35,965 bases of DNA, taken from positions 1-35,965 of the forward strand of contig CAKRIN010000027.1 in the NCBI GenBank assembly GCA_934343805.1, in the 5' to 3' direction. The stretch is from an uncultured Lachnospira sp. Lineage in GTDB: Bacteria; Bacillota; Clostridia; Lachnospirales; Lachnospiraceae. The position numbers and the translations under genes were made by a program. Positions 1 to 8,439 of this stretch are shown piece by piece. The notes under the pieces were generated by a model, which made no database searches, was not told the origin of the DNA, and saw nothing but the letters and a program-made list of their open reading frames with translations. Position 1 is the first letter of the stretch. Each line of letters opens with the position of its first letter.

Positions 1-1
1 A

Positions 2-1072
2 CTAGAGTTTATCATGTTCTAAAATGCTTTTCAAGTAAAGAACAAGTGCTTTTATCGTACAATATGATATTGGTCCAAGTATAAATCCAGCAACGCCATA
101 CACAAGTATTCCGATATATATAACCGCAAGCATTGTAAATGGTGCAATTCCCATCCTGTCTCCCATACATTTGGACTCCATAATCTCCCTTACAAAATAT
201 GTGATAATATAAAGTACCACAAGAATCACCGCATTTTGCACATGACCGAAAATCAGGCTTGCGACAGCCCACGGCATAAGGACTGTTCCCGTACCAAATA
301 TAGGAAGCGCATCAATTATGCCCGTCAGCACACCAAGAAGAATTGCATACTGATTACCTATTATTAAAAATGCTGTAGAACACAGCACCATATTAATCGA
401 CATTATAATAAGCTGCACCTTAAAATATACATTTATCAAAGTCCGGAGTCCCACATGCACTGCACCGATTTCTTCCCTAAATATGCTATTTCCCCTCCAG
501 CTTCTGTATTTTTCCATTCCAGCCGCTGCATATATAGTTCCAATAAAACACACTATAAGTCCGGCAACCGCCATAACACACCATGTTATAACCGGAACAG
601 AATGTTTTCTCATAATTGTAAAAAACATCTGCTGCCCGTCGCCATCTATAATTATTCCTTTACATTTTTCAAAAAATGCATAACTGCAGCCTTCCTTTAA
701 CTTAATCCAGCCATCAATGCGGCAGCACATATGCTTTAACTGCCCGTCAAGACTGTTAAGATTGTCATCAAAATTGGCAATAAAATTCTTTAATTCACGA
801 AATGCCATGTAACCGACATACAGCAAAACTGCAAGAATAATAAGCGTTACCATCGTTACAACTATGCTTGCTGCAAGCGTCCTTTTCCCCCTCACAATCC
901 GCGACAGCCCCATTATTGGCTTCTGAAGCAGCACCGCAAAACAGAATGCAAGCATGAAAGGCCACACATAATAAAAAAGTACCTTGAATATAAAGAATAT
1001 TACAGCCGCAATTACAACACCGCCCGCCAGCAATGTCAGACGTTTCCTGAAATTCCACACATTTTCACCCAT
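2..1072 (-). CDS. AI-2E family (YtvI-like) membrane transporter
   Basis: The 356-residue protein is strongly hydrophobic, with about seven or eight predicted membrane helices. The first is around residues 14-30 and a long helix-rich block covers residues 220-350. The C-terminal half carries the family's G-x-x-D-x-(L/I)-P pattern (GIIDALPIFGTG) and ends in a short charged tail. Length and layout fit the AI-2E/PerM/YtvI family of permease-like proteins, whose substrates are mostly unknown; YtvI is the sporulation-linked branch. The start is supported by a GAGGTG ribosome site just upstream. It is transcribed away from the rluA-like gene at 1234. Family assignment is good, but the substrate cannot be read from sequence. 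Confidence 0.8.
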   Translation of the reverse strand: MGENVWNFRKRLTLLAGGVVIAAVIFFIFKVLFYYVWPFMLAFCFAVLLQKPIMGLSRIVRGKRTLAASIVVTMVTLIILAVLLYVGYMAFRELKNFIANFDDNLNSLDGQLKHMCCRIDGWIKLKEGCSYAFFEKCKGIIIDGDGQQMFFTIMRKHSVPVITWCVMAVAGLIVCFIGTIYAAAGMEKYRSWRGNSIFREEIGAVHVGLRTLINVYFKVQLIIMSINMVLCSTAFLIIGNQYAILLGVLTGIIDALPIFGTGTVLMPWAVASLIFGHVQNAVILVVLYIITYFVREIMESKCMGDRMGIAPFTMLAVIYIGILVYGVAGFILGPISYCTIKALVLYLKSILEHDKL

Positions 1073-1233
1073 ATGTCACCTCGCACCTGCTAATACTTAT
1101 TGTTTAATTAGTGTGTACGCGGTGATGACATTTATTCGTCATATCCTATTGGTTAATCAGATATTGCTGAAATATTATTGATTAAATTATAAAACAAATG
1201 TATTCTTAATAAAAACATAAAAAGGAAAACACC

Positions 1234-1968
1234 ATGCTTAATATAATACATGAAACTAAAGACATTATTATAGTGAATAAACCTTCCGGTCAGCTATCCC
1301 AGGGTGCAAAAGGATTTGACCTGGATCTTGTAAGCGAGGTTATGAACTACAACGCTTCACAGGGAAAGCCAGCCTATGCAGCAATAATCAACCGACTCGA
1401 CAGACCAGTTTCCGGACTTGTTCTTATCGCAAAGAACAAGTCTGCAGCAGCAAAGTATTCCACACTTATGCAAAAGGGAGGCGGATTTAATAAACAATAT
1501 GAAGCTTTAGTCTGTGGAAAACTATCAGAGCCAAAAGGAACTTTTGTGGATTATTTAAAGAAAGATGGAAGAACGAACACATCAGTCATAGTCCCAGCTG
1601 ACGACGCCTCTAATGATAAAGAAGCAAAGCTTTCAAAACTTGAATATGAAGTGATATCTTATGATGAAGTTAAAGACATTACACATGTAAGAATACATCT
1701 GATTACCGGCAGACATCACCAGATAAGAGTACAGTTTGCAAGCCGCAGGCATCCGCTTGTTGGCGACTATAAGTATGCTGCTGATTCCAGCACTGGCCAT
1801 AATTCAGATTCTGCCACATACCATGATACATCATGTGATAGCTCTCATGATATGGACTCTGCTGTCAAAGCCGCATGTCTTAAGCGAAACCAGATTGCAC
1901 TGTGCGCCGTCTCGCTCACTGTTGAGGGCAAAACATTCTCTGTTGTACCTGATTTTTTGATTTGCTGA
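1234..1968 (+). CDS. RluA family RNA pseudouridine synthase
   Basis: The 244-residue protein has the RluA-family catalytic motif RLDRPVSG at residues 54-61 (Asp56 is the presumed nucleophile) and the C-terminal block HHQIRVQFASRRHPLVGDYKY (161-181). There is no N-terminal S4 domain, so it is a short stand-alone synthase that would isomerise uridines in rRNA or tRNA. Residues 182-212 form a Ser/His/Asp-rich low-complexity insertion, where relatives usually go almost directly to the NQIALCA segment. An AAAGGA ribosome site precedes the start. It is a single gene divergent from the permease. The exact RNA target cannot be assigned. Confidence 0.85.
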   Translation: MLNIIHETKDIIIVNKPSGQLSQGAKGFDLDLVSEVMNYNASQGKPAYAAIINRLDRPVSGLVLIAKNKSAAAKYSTLMQKGGGFNKQYEALVCGKLSEPKGTFVDYLKKDGRTNTSVIVPADDASNDKEAKLSKLEYEVISYDEVKDITHVRIHLITGRHHQIRVQFASRRHPLVGDYKYAADSSTGHNSDSATYHDTSCDSSHDMDSAVKAACLKRNQIALCAVSLTVEGKTFSVVPDFLIC

Positions 1969-2135
1969 CCCGGCTATACCTTTGAGAGTCGGTATTTCCT
2001 CATTAGCATCCTGTTGTTTTTCCGCGCAGCGCTTTATTTATTCACTCCGCGGCATGCTATTGCATACGAAACAAAGTTGTTTTCTCCTGTTAGTACGTTT
2101 ATCTCTTGCTATTTTTGCTTTAGATACTGGATAAT

Positions 2136-2172
2136 GCCTACTAATCTCTCGGCTAATCAGCATTTCGTAGGC
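2136..2172. repeat. 37-bp palindromic repeat, unit A
   Basis: The unit begins GCCTACTAAT and ends TTTCGTAGGC, so its ends are near inverted repeats around a variable 17-20 bp centre. It has the same length and ends as five other units in this window (2221, 15661, 15725, 15820, 15896). Confidence 0.6.
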
Positions 2173-2215
2173 AAACAAGTTCATTGACAACACTAACAGT
2201 AACTATAAACCAGAA

Positions 2216-2262
2216 AAAATACCTACGAAAAGAGAACATTAACATCTCTTCGTAGGTATTTT
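2216..2262 (-). terminator. Probable bidirectional terminator built on a 37-bp repeat (unit E)
   Basis: The arms AAAATACCTACGAA and TTCGTAGGTATTTT flank a centre with further pairing (AGAGA/TCTCT). On the minus strand the hairpin is followed by ATTTTTT, giving a rho-independent terminator about 100 nt after the response regulator stop. It can also end the convergent pseudouridine synthase transcript. The core 2221-2257 is a 37-bp member of the repeat family. Confidence 0.6.
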
Positions 2263-2364
2263 AAAAAATCAAATTGGCTAAGAATTATCAAAAACATACT
2301 AATATGTGTATTATAAGCTATTTAGTATGCTTTCGTCGCAACAAGCCATGATTTCAAATTTCAG

Positions 2365-3054
2365 TTACATCTTAAATCTGTATCCAACACCCCATATTGT
2401 CTCTATATACTGTGGCTTGCTTGTATCAAGTTCAATCTTTTCTCTGATCTTTTTGATATGAACAGTAACAGTAGCAATATCGCCAATTGAATCCATATCC
2501 CATATTTCCTTAAAAAGTTCTTCCTTGGTAAATACATGGTTAGGGTTTTCTGCAAGGAATGTCAACAGGTCGAACTCCTTTGTTGTAAAAGGCTTTTCTT
2601 CACCATTGACAAATACTCTTCTTGCGGTCTTGTCAATCTTAATACCCCTGATTTCAATAATGTTATTAGTATTCTTGGTACTGCTGACAAGTCTTTCATA
2701 TCTTGCAAGATGTGCTTTAACTCTTGCAACAAGCTCGCTTGGACTAAACGGCTTAGTCATATAATCATCTGCTCCAACGCCAAGACCTCTTATCTTATCA
2801 ATATCTTCTTTCTTAGCTGATACCATTATAATTGGTATATCTTTTGCCTCTCTAACCTGCTTGCATATCTCAAATCCATCTACACCAGGAAGCATGATAT
2901 CAAGTATACACATATCCACATCTTCATTAAGTGCTGCTGCAAGTCCACTAGTTCCATCATTGCATACCTCAACCTCATATCCATTAAGTTCAAGATAATC
3001 CTTTTCGATATCTGCAATACTCTCTTCATCCTCAACAATTAATATTTTGCTCAT
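2365..3054 (-). CDS. OmpR/PhoB-family response regulator
   Basis: The 229-residue protein has an N-terminal receiver domain (acidic pocket EDE at 9-11, phospho-acceptor Asp52 in LDIMLPG, and a conserved Lys in TKPF) and a C-terminal winged-helix DNA-binding domain ending in GVGYRFKM. The start chosen is MSKILIVEDE: a GAAAGGGG ribosome site lies 8 nt upstream, while the longer reading adds 15 residues without a ribosome site. It begins 13 nt after the stop of the histidine kinase at 3068, so the two are almost certainly co-transcribed and form a phosphorelay. The C-terminal domain is of the type that binds direct repeats. No target promoter can be named from this window. Confidence 0.92.
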   Translation of the reverse strand: MSKILIVEDEESIADIEKDYLELNGYEVEVCNDGTSGLAAALNEDVDMCILDIMLPGVDGFEICKQVREAKDIPIIMVSAKKEDIDKIRGLGVGADDYMTKPFSPSELVARVKAHLARYERLVSSTKNTNNIIEIRGIKIDKTARRVFVNGEEKPFTTKEFDLLTFLAENPNHVFTKEELFKEIWDMDSIGDIATVTVHIKKIREKIELDTSKPQYIETIWGVGYRFKM

Positions 3055-3067
3055 ACATATACCCCTT

Positions 3068-4582
3068 TCACACTTCCTGTGTTTCATTATAATTATCATC
3101 TTTAGCTTTAAGAAGATTCAGGTGCATTGTTGTTCCTTCACCCTCAACACTTTCAGCCCATATTTTTCCTTTGTGGTCTTCAACAATCTTCCTTACAATT
3201 GCCAGACCTATGCCGCTTCCGCCTCTTTTGCTGTTTCGCGACTCATCCGTTCTGTAAAAACGTTCAAATATATGTTCAACATCCTTTGCAGCAATTCCAA
3301 TTCCATTGTCAGAAAAAACTGCATGAATATAATCACCCTCGTCGTATAGATCAATGGTAATCTTTCCCTGTCTTCCCTCTGCCATATACTTAACAGAATT
3401 ACTTATAATATTATTAATAACTCTCTTTAGCTGCTCAGGATCCACATTCATATACACCGGTCCGGTTATATGATCGTTGTATTCCAGTTCAATCTGGCTG
3501 GCCTCTAATTCAGTGCTTATCTCCTCACAACAATCTCCGAAATAATCACTCACGTTACATCTGACAAATGTATACGGAACTCTGTTAGTGTCAAGCCTTG
3601 AATATATCGTAAGCTCATCAATAAGCTTGTCCATGTCATTAACCTTATTAGCGATAGTCTGAATATACTTAGCCTGCTTCTCCGGTGTATTGGCTATACC
3701 ATCACGTAAACCTTCAACATATCCTTTAATAGCAGTAAGCGGCGTCTTAAGATCATGTGATATATTTCTTATAAGCTCCTTTTCTTCAGCATCTGACTTT
3801 AGCTTTTCTTCTGATGTCTGTTTAAGAATAACCCTCATGTCCTCAAAGTCCCTGCACACATCACCTATCTCATTATTAGACACCTTTGGCATCTCGAAAT
3901 CCATGTTACCTTCTTTAATGTTATTGGTAGCTAGTTTAAGTTTATTAAGAGGTCTGACTATAGAACTATATATCCACAAAGTAAGACCAAGGCTTGTAAT
4001 TATAAGCACCATGATTATAACCATTATAACTTCCATTATAAATGATTTTATCTGTGGAAGTACCTGTCTCAATGAGGTAACTATTGACACACTGTAAAAA
4101 TTGCCTTCCTCATCCTTAAAATTCAGCTGTTTAATAAGATTCTGATACTCTCCACCTTTATAAGTTCCCACATCCGATATATTCTCTTCTGTAGAAGAAT
4201 AACCAGGCAAAATCTTTACAAGCTCATGATTAGTACAATTCGTAGAATTATATATTATTATTCCATTCTTTCTTACTACAAGACTTGAAAGCTTGTGTGA
4301 CAACTCGTCTGAAATCGTCTCCAGATAATCTGTGTTACCAAACTGTTCCGGATCAGAATCAACCTCTTCTTTCATATCTTCATATATATTGTCAGTTATC
4401 CTTCCAAACAGAATAATTGGCGAATATACTCCGACAAGTCCTGTTTCACTATCAACATTATATGTTCTTTCGATACTCTCTTTCTGAATATAATATATTC
4501 CACCAAAAGCCAGTCCACACAGAACAACTGGAAGAATAACCATTATACAGAAAGAAATATACAGCTTATCCTTTAACTTCAT
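3068..4582 (-). CDS. Membrane sensor histidine kinase
   Basis: The 504-residue protein has a first membrane helix at about residues 7-31, an extracytoplasmic sensor domain of about 150 residues, a second helix at about 181-209, a HAMP linker (about 210-255), a dimerisation/phospho-acceptor helix with His276 in RNISHDLKTPL, and a HATPase domain with N box (NNIISNSVKYM), DNGIGI and GGSGIGLAIV. It autophosphorylates and passes the phosphate to the response regulator at 2365. The start MKLKDKL is preceded by AAAAGGGG at good spacing; the longer reading lacks a ribosome site. There is no PAS domain, so it is unlikely to be WalK. The sensed signal is unknown. Confidence 0.92.
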   Translation of the reverse strand: MKLKDKLYISFCIMVILPVVLCGLAFGGIYYIQKESIERTYNVDSETGLVGVYSPIILFGRITDNIYEDMKEEVDSDPEQFGNTDYLETISDELSHKLSSLVVRKNGIIIYNSTNCTNHELVKILPGYSSTEENISDVGTYKGGEYQNLIKQLNFKDEEGNFYSVSIVTSLRQVLPQIKSFIMEVIMVIIMVLIITSLGLTLWIYSSIVRPLNKLKLATNNIKEGNMDFEMPKVSNNEIGDVCRDFEDMRVILKQTSEEKLKSDAEEKELIRNISHDLKTPLTAIKGYVEGLRDGIANTPEKQAKYIQTIANKVNDMDKLIDELTIYSRLDTNRVPYTFVRCNVSDYFGDCCEEISTELEASQIELEYNDHITGPVYMNVDPEQLKRVINNIISNSVKYMAEGRQGKITIDLYDEGDYIHAVFSDNGIGIAAKDVEHIFERFYRTDESRNSKRGGSGIGLAIVRKIVEDHKGKIWAESVEGEGTTMHLNLLKAKDDNYNETQEV

Positions 4583-4665
4583 TGTAACCCCTTTTCTACT
4601 AAATACTACCATAATCAAGCCTTAATGTGGCATTACAAATATATTAAATTTATGAAATAAAAATA

Positions 4666-4699
4666 AAAAAGCTGCTGCAACGGAATATCCGCCACAGCA
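4666..4699 (-). terminator. Rho-independent terminator of murA
   Basis: On the minus strand the stem GCTGTGGCGGA/TCCGTTGCAGC, containing three G-U pairs, lies just after the murA stop and is followed by AGCTTTTTT. Confidence 0.7.
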
Positions 4700-4704
4700 T
4701 GCCA

Positions 4705-6000
4705 TCAACCAATCTTAAGCTTAAACTTCTGAAGTTCCCTGTCAGAATCCACTCGTGCAATAACCGCACCAAGATTAGAGAGCTTTCCTTCAAAGTCCTC
4801 ATAACCTCTCTGAATATATTCAATATCTTCAATCTCAGAAATACCATCAGCTGCAAGCGCAGCAATTACAAGTGCAGCTCCGGCTCTTAAATCAGGAGCA
4901 GTCAGCTGTACTCCGCAAAAGCTTTTTACACCTTCAATATATGCAGTATTTCCTTCGACTTTAATCTTAGCTCCCATTCTGCCGAGCTCATCAACATATT
5001 TAAATCTGTTCTCAAATATACTTTCTGTTACCATACTTGACCCTTCGGCCAAAGCAAGTACAACCGCAATCTGTGGCTGCATATCTGTTGGAAATCCCGG
5101 ATAAGGCAAAGTCTTAACATTAGTACTCTTAAGAGTACAACCCTCACCTATAACACGCAGGCAGTCATCGCCTTCTTCTATCTTGCATCCCATTTCAACA
5201 AGCTTGGCAGATATTGATTCCATATGCTTTGGAATTATATCCTGTATTATAACATCACCATGTGTTGCAGCTGCCGCCATCATGAAAGTTCCAGCTTCAA
5301 TCTGATCTGGGATTATAGAATAAGTACATCCATGAAGTCTCTTTACACCCTTTATTCGGATAACATCTGTTCCTGCACCTTTAATGTTAGCTCCCATAGA
5401 GTTAAGGAAGTTGGCCACATCAACTATATGAGGCTCCTTCGCTGCATTTTCAAGAATTGTATCCCCATCTGCCATACATGAAGCCATCATCAGATTAATT
5501 GTAGCTCCTACAGTAACAACATCAAAATAAACATGTGCTCCTGTAAGTTTATCAGCCTTAGCATGAACAACTCCACAATCAATATTAACATCAGCACCAA
5601 GGGCTTTAAATCCCTTAATATGCTGATCAATCGGACGGCTTCCAATGTTACATCCACCAGGGAGTGCAACATGCGCCTCATTATACTTTCCTAATAACGC
5701 ACCTAATAAATAATAAGATGCCCTTATTTTCTTAATGTAATCATACTCCACAAAAGTGTCGCAGATTGAACCACCATTTATCTGTACAGAATTGTTGTAA
5801 ACATACTTAACCTTTGCACCAATTCCCTCTATAGCCTGAAGTAAAACTCTTGTGTCTCTAACATTAGGTACATTTTCAATTGTTACAGTATCATCTGTCA
5901 TAATTGCTGCCGCAAGAATACCTAATGCCGCATTCTTAGCGCCACCAATGGAAACTTTTCCCTTAAGAGGGATTCCACCCTTGACAACATATTGTTCCAT
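4705..6000 (-). CDS. murA: UDP-N-acetylglucosamine 1-carboxyvinyltransferase
   Basis: The 431-residue protein transfers enolpyruvate from PEP to UDP-GlcNAc, the first committed step of peptidoglycan synthesis, in the cytoplasm. It has the Lys22-Asn23 pair (IGGAKNA) and the catalytic cysteine at residue 117 in GGCNIGSRPID, the position that reacts with fosfomycin in sensitive enzymes. The length is typical of full MurA. It is a single gene with its own promoter (TATACT box about 40 bp upstream) and its own terminator. Firmicutes often carry two MurA copies, and which paralogue this is cannot be told here. Confidence 0.96.
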   Translation of the reverse strand: MEQYVVKGGIPLKGKVSIGGAKNAALGILAAAIMTDDTVTIENVPNVRDTRVLLQAIEGIGAKVKYVYNNSVQINGGSICDTFVEYDYIKKIRASYYLLGALLGKYNEAHVALPGGCNIGSRPIDQHIKGFKALGADVNIDCGVVHAKADKLTGAHVYFDVVTVGATINLMMASCMADGDTILENAAKEPHIVDVANFLNSMGANIKGAGTDVIRIKGVKRLHGCTYSIIPDQIEAGTFMMAAAATHGDVIIQDIIPKHMESISAKLVEMGCKIEEGDDCLRVIGEGCTLKSTNVKTLPYPGFPTDMQPQIAVVLALAEGSSMVTESIFENRFKYVDELGRMGAKIKVEGNTAYIEGVKSFCGVQLTAPDLRAGAALVIAALAADGISEIEDIEYIQRGYEDFEGKLSNLGAVIARVDSDRELQKFKLKIG

Positions 6001-6035
6001 ATAGCACCTCTAAACATAATAGTCATATCTTATAA

Positions 6036-6063
6036 AGTATATCACAGAACTTTAATTTGTAAA
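6036..6063 (-). promoter_or_regulatory. Probable promoter of murA
   Basis: On the minus strand TTTACA (6058-6063) and TATACT (6036-6041) are separated by 16 bp. The predicted start would give a leader of about 30 nt. Confidence 0.5.
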
Positions 6064-6159
6064 GATTTTGTGTGCAATTCTCTTTATAAAAATATGGCAA
6101 TTAACCCCTTATTAAGATTATATGCCGCATTCTTCCCTTAGTTACATTATTATTCACGC

Positions 6160-6188
6160 AAAAAGCTGTCCTCAAAGGGCAGCTTTTT
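6160..6188 (-). terminator. Rho-independent terminator of the M23 peptidase gene
   Basis: The stem AAAAAGCTG-CCC / GG-ACAGCTTTTT has a short loop. It lies 16-40 nt past the stop at 6204 and ends in a T run on the minus strand. It is nearly symmetric, so it could work both ways. Confidence 0.7.
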
Positions 6189-6203
6189 AATATATCACAA
6201 GTG

Positions 6204-7739
6204 TTAATTTTTATTTACATAATTTAATGGATTAACAGGAGAACCGCCCACCCATATCTCGAAATGAAGATGTGGACCTGTTGAATATCCTGTATTTCCT
6301 GATGCTGCAATAGCCTGTCCCTGAGACACACTCTGTCCGACACTGACTTTGACTGAACTTAAATGTCCATATCTTGTCATTGTTCCATTGCTATGTGTTA
6401 TATCAACACAGTAACCATAGTCAGCATACCATCCGGCTCTTGTAACTCTGCCATCCGCAGCTGCTGTTACAGTAGTTCCAACCGGAACTGACCAGTCAAC
6501 GCCTTTGTGTAAACTTCCCCACCTGTAACCATATCCTGAAGAAAACGATCCACCAGATAATGGCCTTAGATATGTCGGAGGAGTAAGCGTTCCTACAGCT
6601 ATTGTCTTAGGAACAGATTCTTTTATAATTGTCTCCTGTGAAAAAGTTCTTCCTGTTTCATTACCATTTGTATATGTTACATCTGCAATAACTGAACGAT
6701 GTCCTGTTGTACCTTCTGCTATAACAGTGTTAGTACCTCTATAATTGGTATCATCATCCTCATATATTGGTTCTGCTTCATAATCCTCTTCATAAGTCAT
6801 CTGATAAGTTGTAATAACAGATATCTCTGATTTAGGAACCGTAATAGTAATTGCATCTCCTGGAGCAATTACACTATTTTCATTCAGTCCGGTGTTAAGA
6901 GCAAGCAGCTCAGAAAGAGAAAGTCCATTGCTCTGTGCAATAACTGACAGGGTATCTCCCGCCTCAACCGTGTAGATTGTCTTTTCAGCATGCTCTTTAG
7001 TTATATTCTCATAGGCATCATTCACTGAAGTAGTAACAGCCTTCTCTGCCGGAACTTCAACCACTACAACGTCGACATCGAAAGATATGCCTGTAAGCCC
7101 ATCTCCATCAACAACTGTGTTTCCATCCTGCGAAACCGCCGTTCCGCTGATTGTAGATGATACAATCTCTGCCGCTGTACTCTCTTTAGTTCTTTCATTA
7201 ACACTGATGCCATAAGTACCAGTTGCGGCGTCTATTGTATCCAATGAAACTGCAAATGCGTCATTAGGATCATATTTTTTTATAAGTTTTTCAAAAAGTG
7301 AAACAACATCTTCTTTGGATTCAAGGGTAACAACAAAGTCTCCCAGTCTGACTGTGTAATTCATATGAATATCCACATCGTCCATTACATTATCAAACAT
7401 ATAGCTGTATATTGCCCCTGATAATTCATCGACACTCATTCTCTGGGCAACTGTCTTTTTTTCCTTAGTAATCTCTATATCCGGATCCATGTACACAATT
7501 TCTTCATATTGTGAGCTTAGCTCCTGACGGGCTGACGCAAGTGCTACAATAACCTCTTCTTCTGTATTGGCAGCCCCCACCTTGTTTCCATTGATAGTTA
7601 TACTATAATAATTAGCTTCCGTTTTTAATAAGTTCTTAGATAAAAATGGAATAGCAATTATGCAGACAAAACAGGCACACGTCATAGTCTTAAAAAGAGT
7701 AAGCTTCATGCGTCTACCATATCTTGATAAGCGTTCCAT
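6204..7739 (-). CDS. Membrane-anchored LysM-G5-M23 peptidoglycan hydrolase
   Basis: The 511-residue protein has a short cytoplasmic basic stretch, one membrane helix or uncleaved signal at about residues 14-35, a long N-terminal extracellular region, a LysM domain (about 255-305, TVEAGDTLSVIA), a G5-like domain (about 307-387), and a C-terminal M23/LytM peptidase domain. The zinc and catalytic residues are visible: His411 and Asp415 in HKGVD, His459 in RYGHLS, and His490/His492 in PHLHFEI. M23 enzymes cut peptide cross-bridges of peptidoglycan. The start is the second possible Met: GGAGG lies inside the codons of the longer reading, right before ATGGAACGC. A WalR-like box lies 53 bp upstream, fitting a role in wall remodelling. 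Confidence 0.92.
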   Translation of the reverse strand: MERLSRYGRRMKLTLFKTMTCACFVCIIAIPFLSKNLLKTEANYYSITINGNKVGAANTEEEVIVALASARQELSSQYEEIVYMDPDIEITKEKKTVAQRMSVDELSGAIYSYMFDNVMDDVDIHMNYTVRLGDFVVTLESKEDVVSLFEKLIKKYDPNDAFAVSLDTIDAATGTYGISVNERTKESTAAEIVSSTISGTAVSQDGNTVVDGDGLTGISFDVDVVVVEVPAEKAVTTSVNDAYENITKEHAEKTIYTVEAGDTLSVIAQSNGLSLSELLALNTGLNENSVIAPGDAITITVPKSEISVITTYQMTYEEDYEAEPIYEDDDTNYRGTNTVIAEGTTGHRSVIADVTYTNGNETGRTFSQETIIKESVPKTIAVGTLTPPTYLRPLSGGSFSSGYGYRWGSLHKGVDWSVPVGTTVTAAADGRVTRAGWYADYGYCVDITHSNGTMTRYGHLSSVKVSVGQSVSQGQAIAASGNTGYSTGPHLHFEIWVGGSPVNPLNYVNKN

Positions 7740-7791
7740 AATTTCCTCCATATAATGTATTAATATATAGTTATCTTCTTGTAATATCTTT

Positions 7792-7808
7792 GTAACAATT
7801 TTGTAACA
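7792..7808 (-). promoter_or_regulatory. WalR-like operator box upstream of the M23 hydrolase
   Basis: The minus strand reads TGTTAC-AAAAT-TGTTAC, an exact fit to the published WalR/YycF consensus (two TGTWAH hexamers with 5 bp between). It lies 53-69 bp upstream of the start codon of a LysM/M23 wall hydrolase, the class of gene WalR controls in Bacillus and Staphylococcus. Confidence 0.55.
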
Positions 7809-7842
7809 TTTATACTAGCACATCATATCTTGTTTGTAAACC

Positions 7843-8439
7843 CTATTTTCTTGACTTCTTTACAGAATACCCGAACTTCCCTATATAATCTCCAAGTGTG
7901 TAATATTTTCCATGTGAGTATGCCAGAAGCTCTGCTTTTTCCAGATGAAGAGTTCCTTTCTCATCAAGAAGGTTCTCATCTACATTAACAGCCTGTACTT
8001 GTGCTATAAACATATCATGGCTTCCAAGCTCAATTATCTGCTTAACTTTACATTCAATATTTACAGGACTTTCCATTATTGATGGAGCATTTACCTTAAC
8101 TGACTTACCTGGTGTAAGATGCATATCTGCAAACTTATCAACATCCCTTCCTGACTTCACTCCGCAATAATCAGTCGCCCTTGCAAGCTTTCTTGTTGTA
8201 AGATTAATTACGAACTCATTGCTATCTTTTATTATGTCATGGCTGTAACGCTCTTTTCTTACGGAGATTGAAACCATTGCCGGGTCTGAACATATAGTTC
8301 CTGCCCATGCAACAGTAATTATATTAGGTTTTTCTCCTTCCCTGGCACAGCTTACCATTACCGCCGGAACTGGATAGAGCATATTGCCAGCTCTCCATGT
8401 CTGTTTTTTTATGTCCGATTTCTTCAATTTATCACTCAT
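7843..8439 (-). CDS. Flavin reductase-like (FMN-binding split-barrel) protein
   Basis: The 198-residue protein matches the flavin reductase-like family: an N-terminal PVPAVMVSC strand, GEKPNIITVAWAGTICSDPAMVSISV, then EFVINLTT and the C-terminal EKAELLAYSHGKYYTLG segment. Members bind FMN and some reduce flavins or serve as redox partners; a specific reaction cannot be assigned. The start codon overlaps the stop of the NUDIX gene by one base (TAATG), so the two are translationally coupled. It is the last gene of an HD-NUDIX-flavoprotein operon. No clear terminator was seen right after it. Confidence 0.85.
   Translation of the reverse strand: MSDKLKKSDIKKQTWRAGNMLYPVPAVMVSCAREGEKPNIITVAWAGTICSDPAMVSISVRKERYSHDIIKDSNEFVINLTTRKLARATDYCGVKSGRDVDKFADMHLTPGKSVKVNAPSIMESPVNIECKVKQIIELGSHDMFIAQVQAVNVDENLLDEKGTLHLEKAELLAYSHGKYYTLGDYIGKFGYSVKKSRK

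Larger units (their letters stand above)
1969..2364. other. 396-bp gene-free region with palindromic repeats
   Basis: No credible gene lies between the pseudouridine synthase and the response regulator, which converge here. The stretch contains two full members of a 37-bp palindromic repeat family (2136-2172 and 2221-2257) and a possible half member near 2062. The second member forms the stem of a probable bidirectional terminator. Members of the same family occur at 15661-15931. Confidence 0.6.

Noticed and set aside
3068..4582. Naming the two-component pair WalRK because of the WalR-like box at 7792
   Set aside because: The kinase lacks the PAS domain of WalK, and the accessory genes walH/walI are not adjacent.
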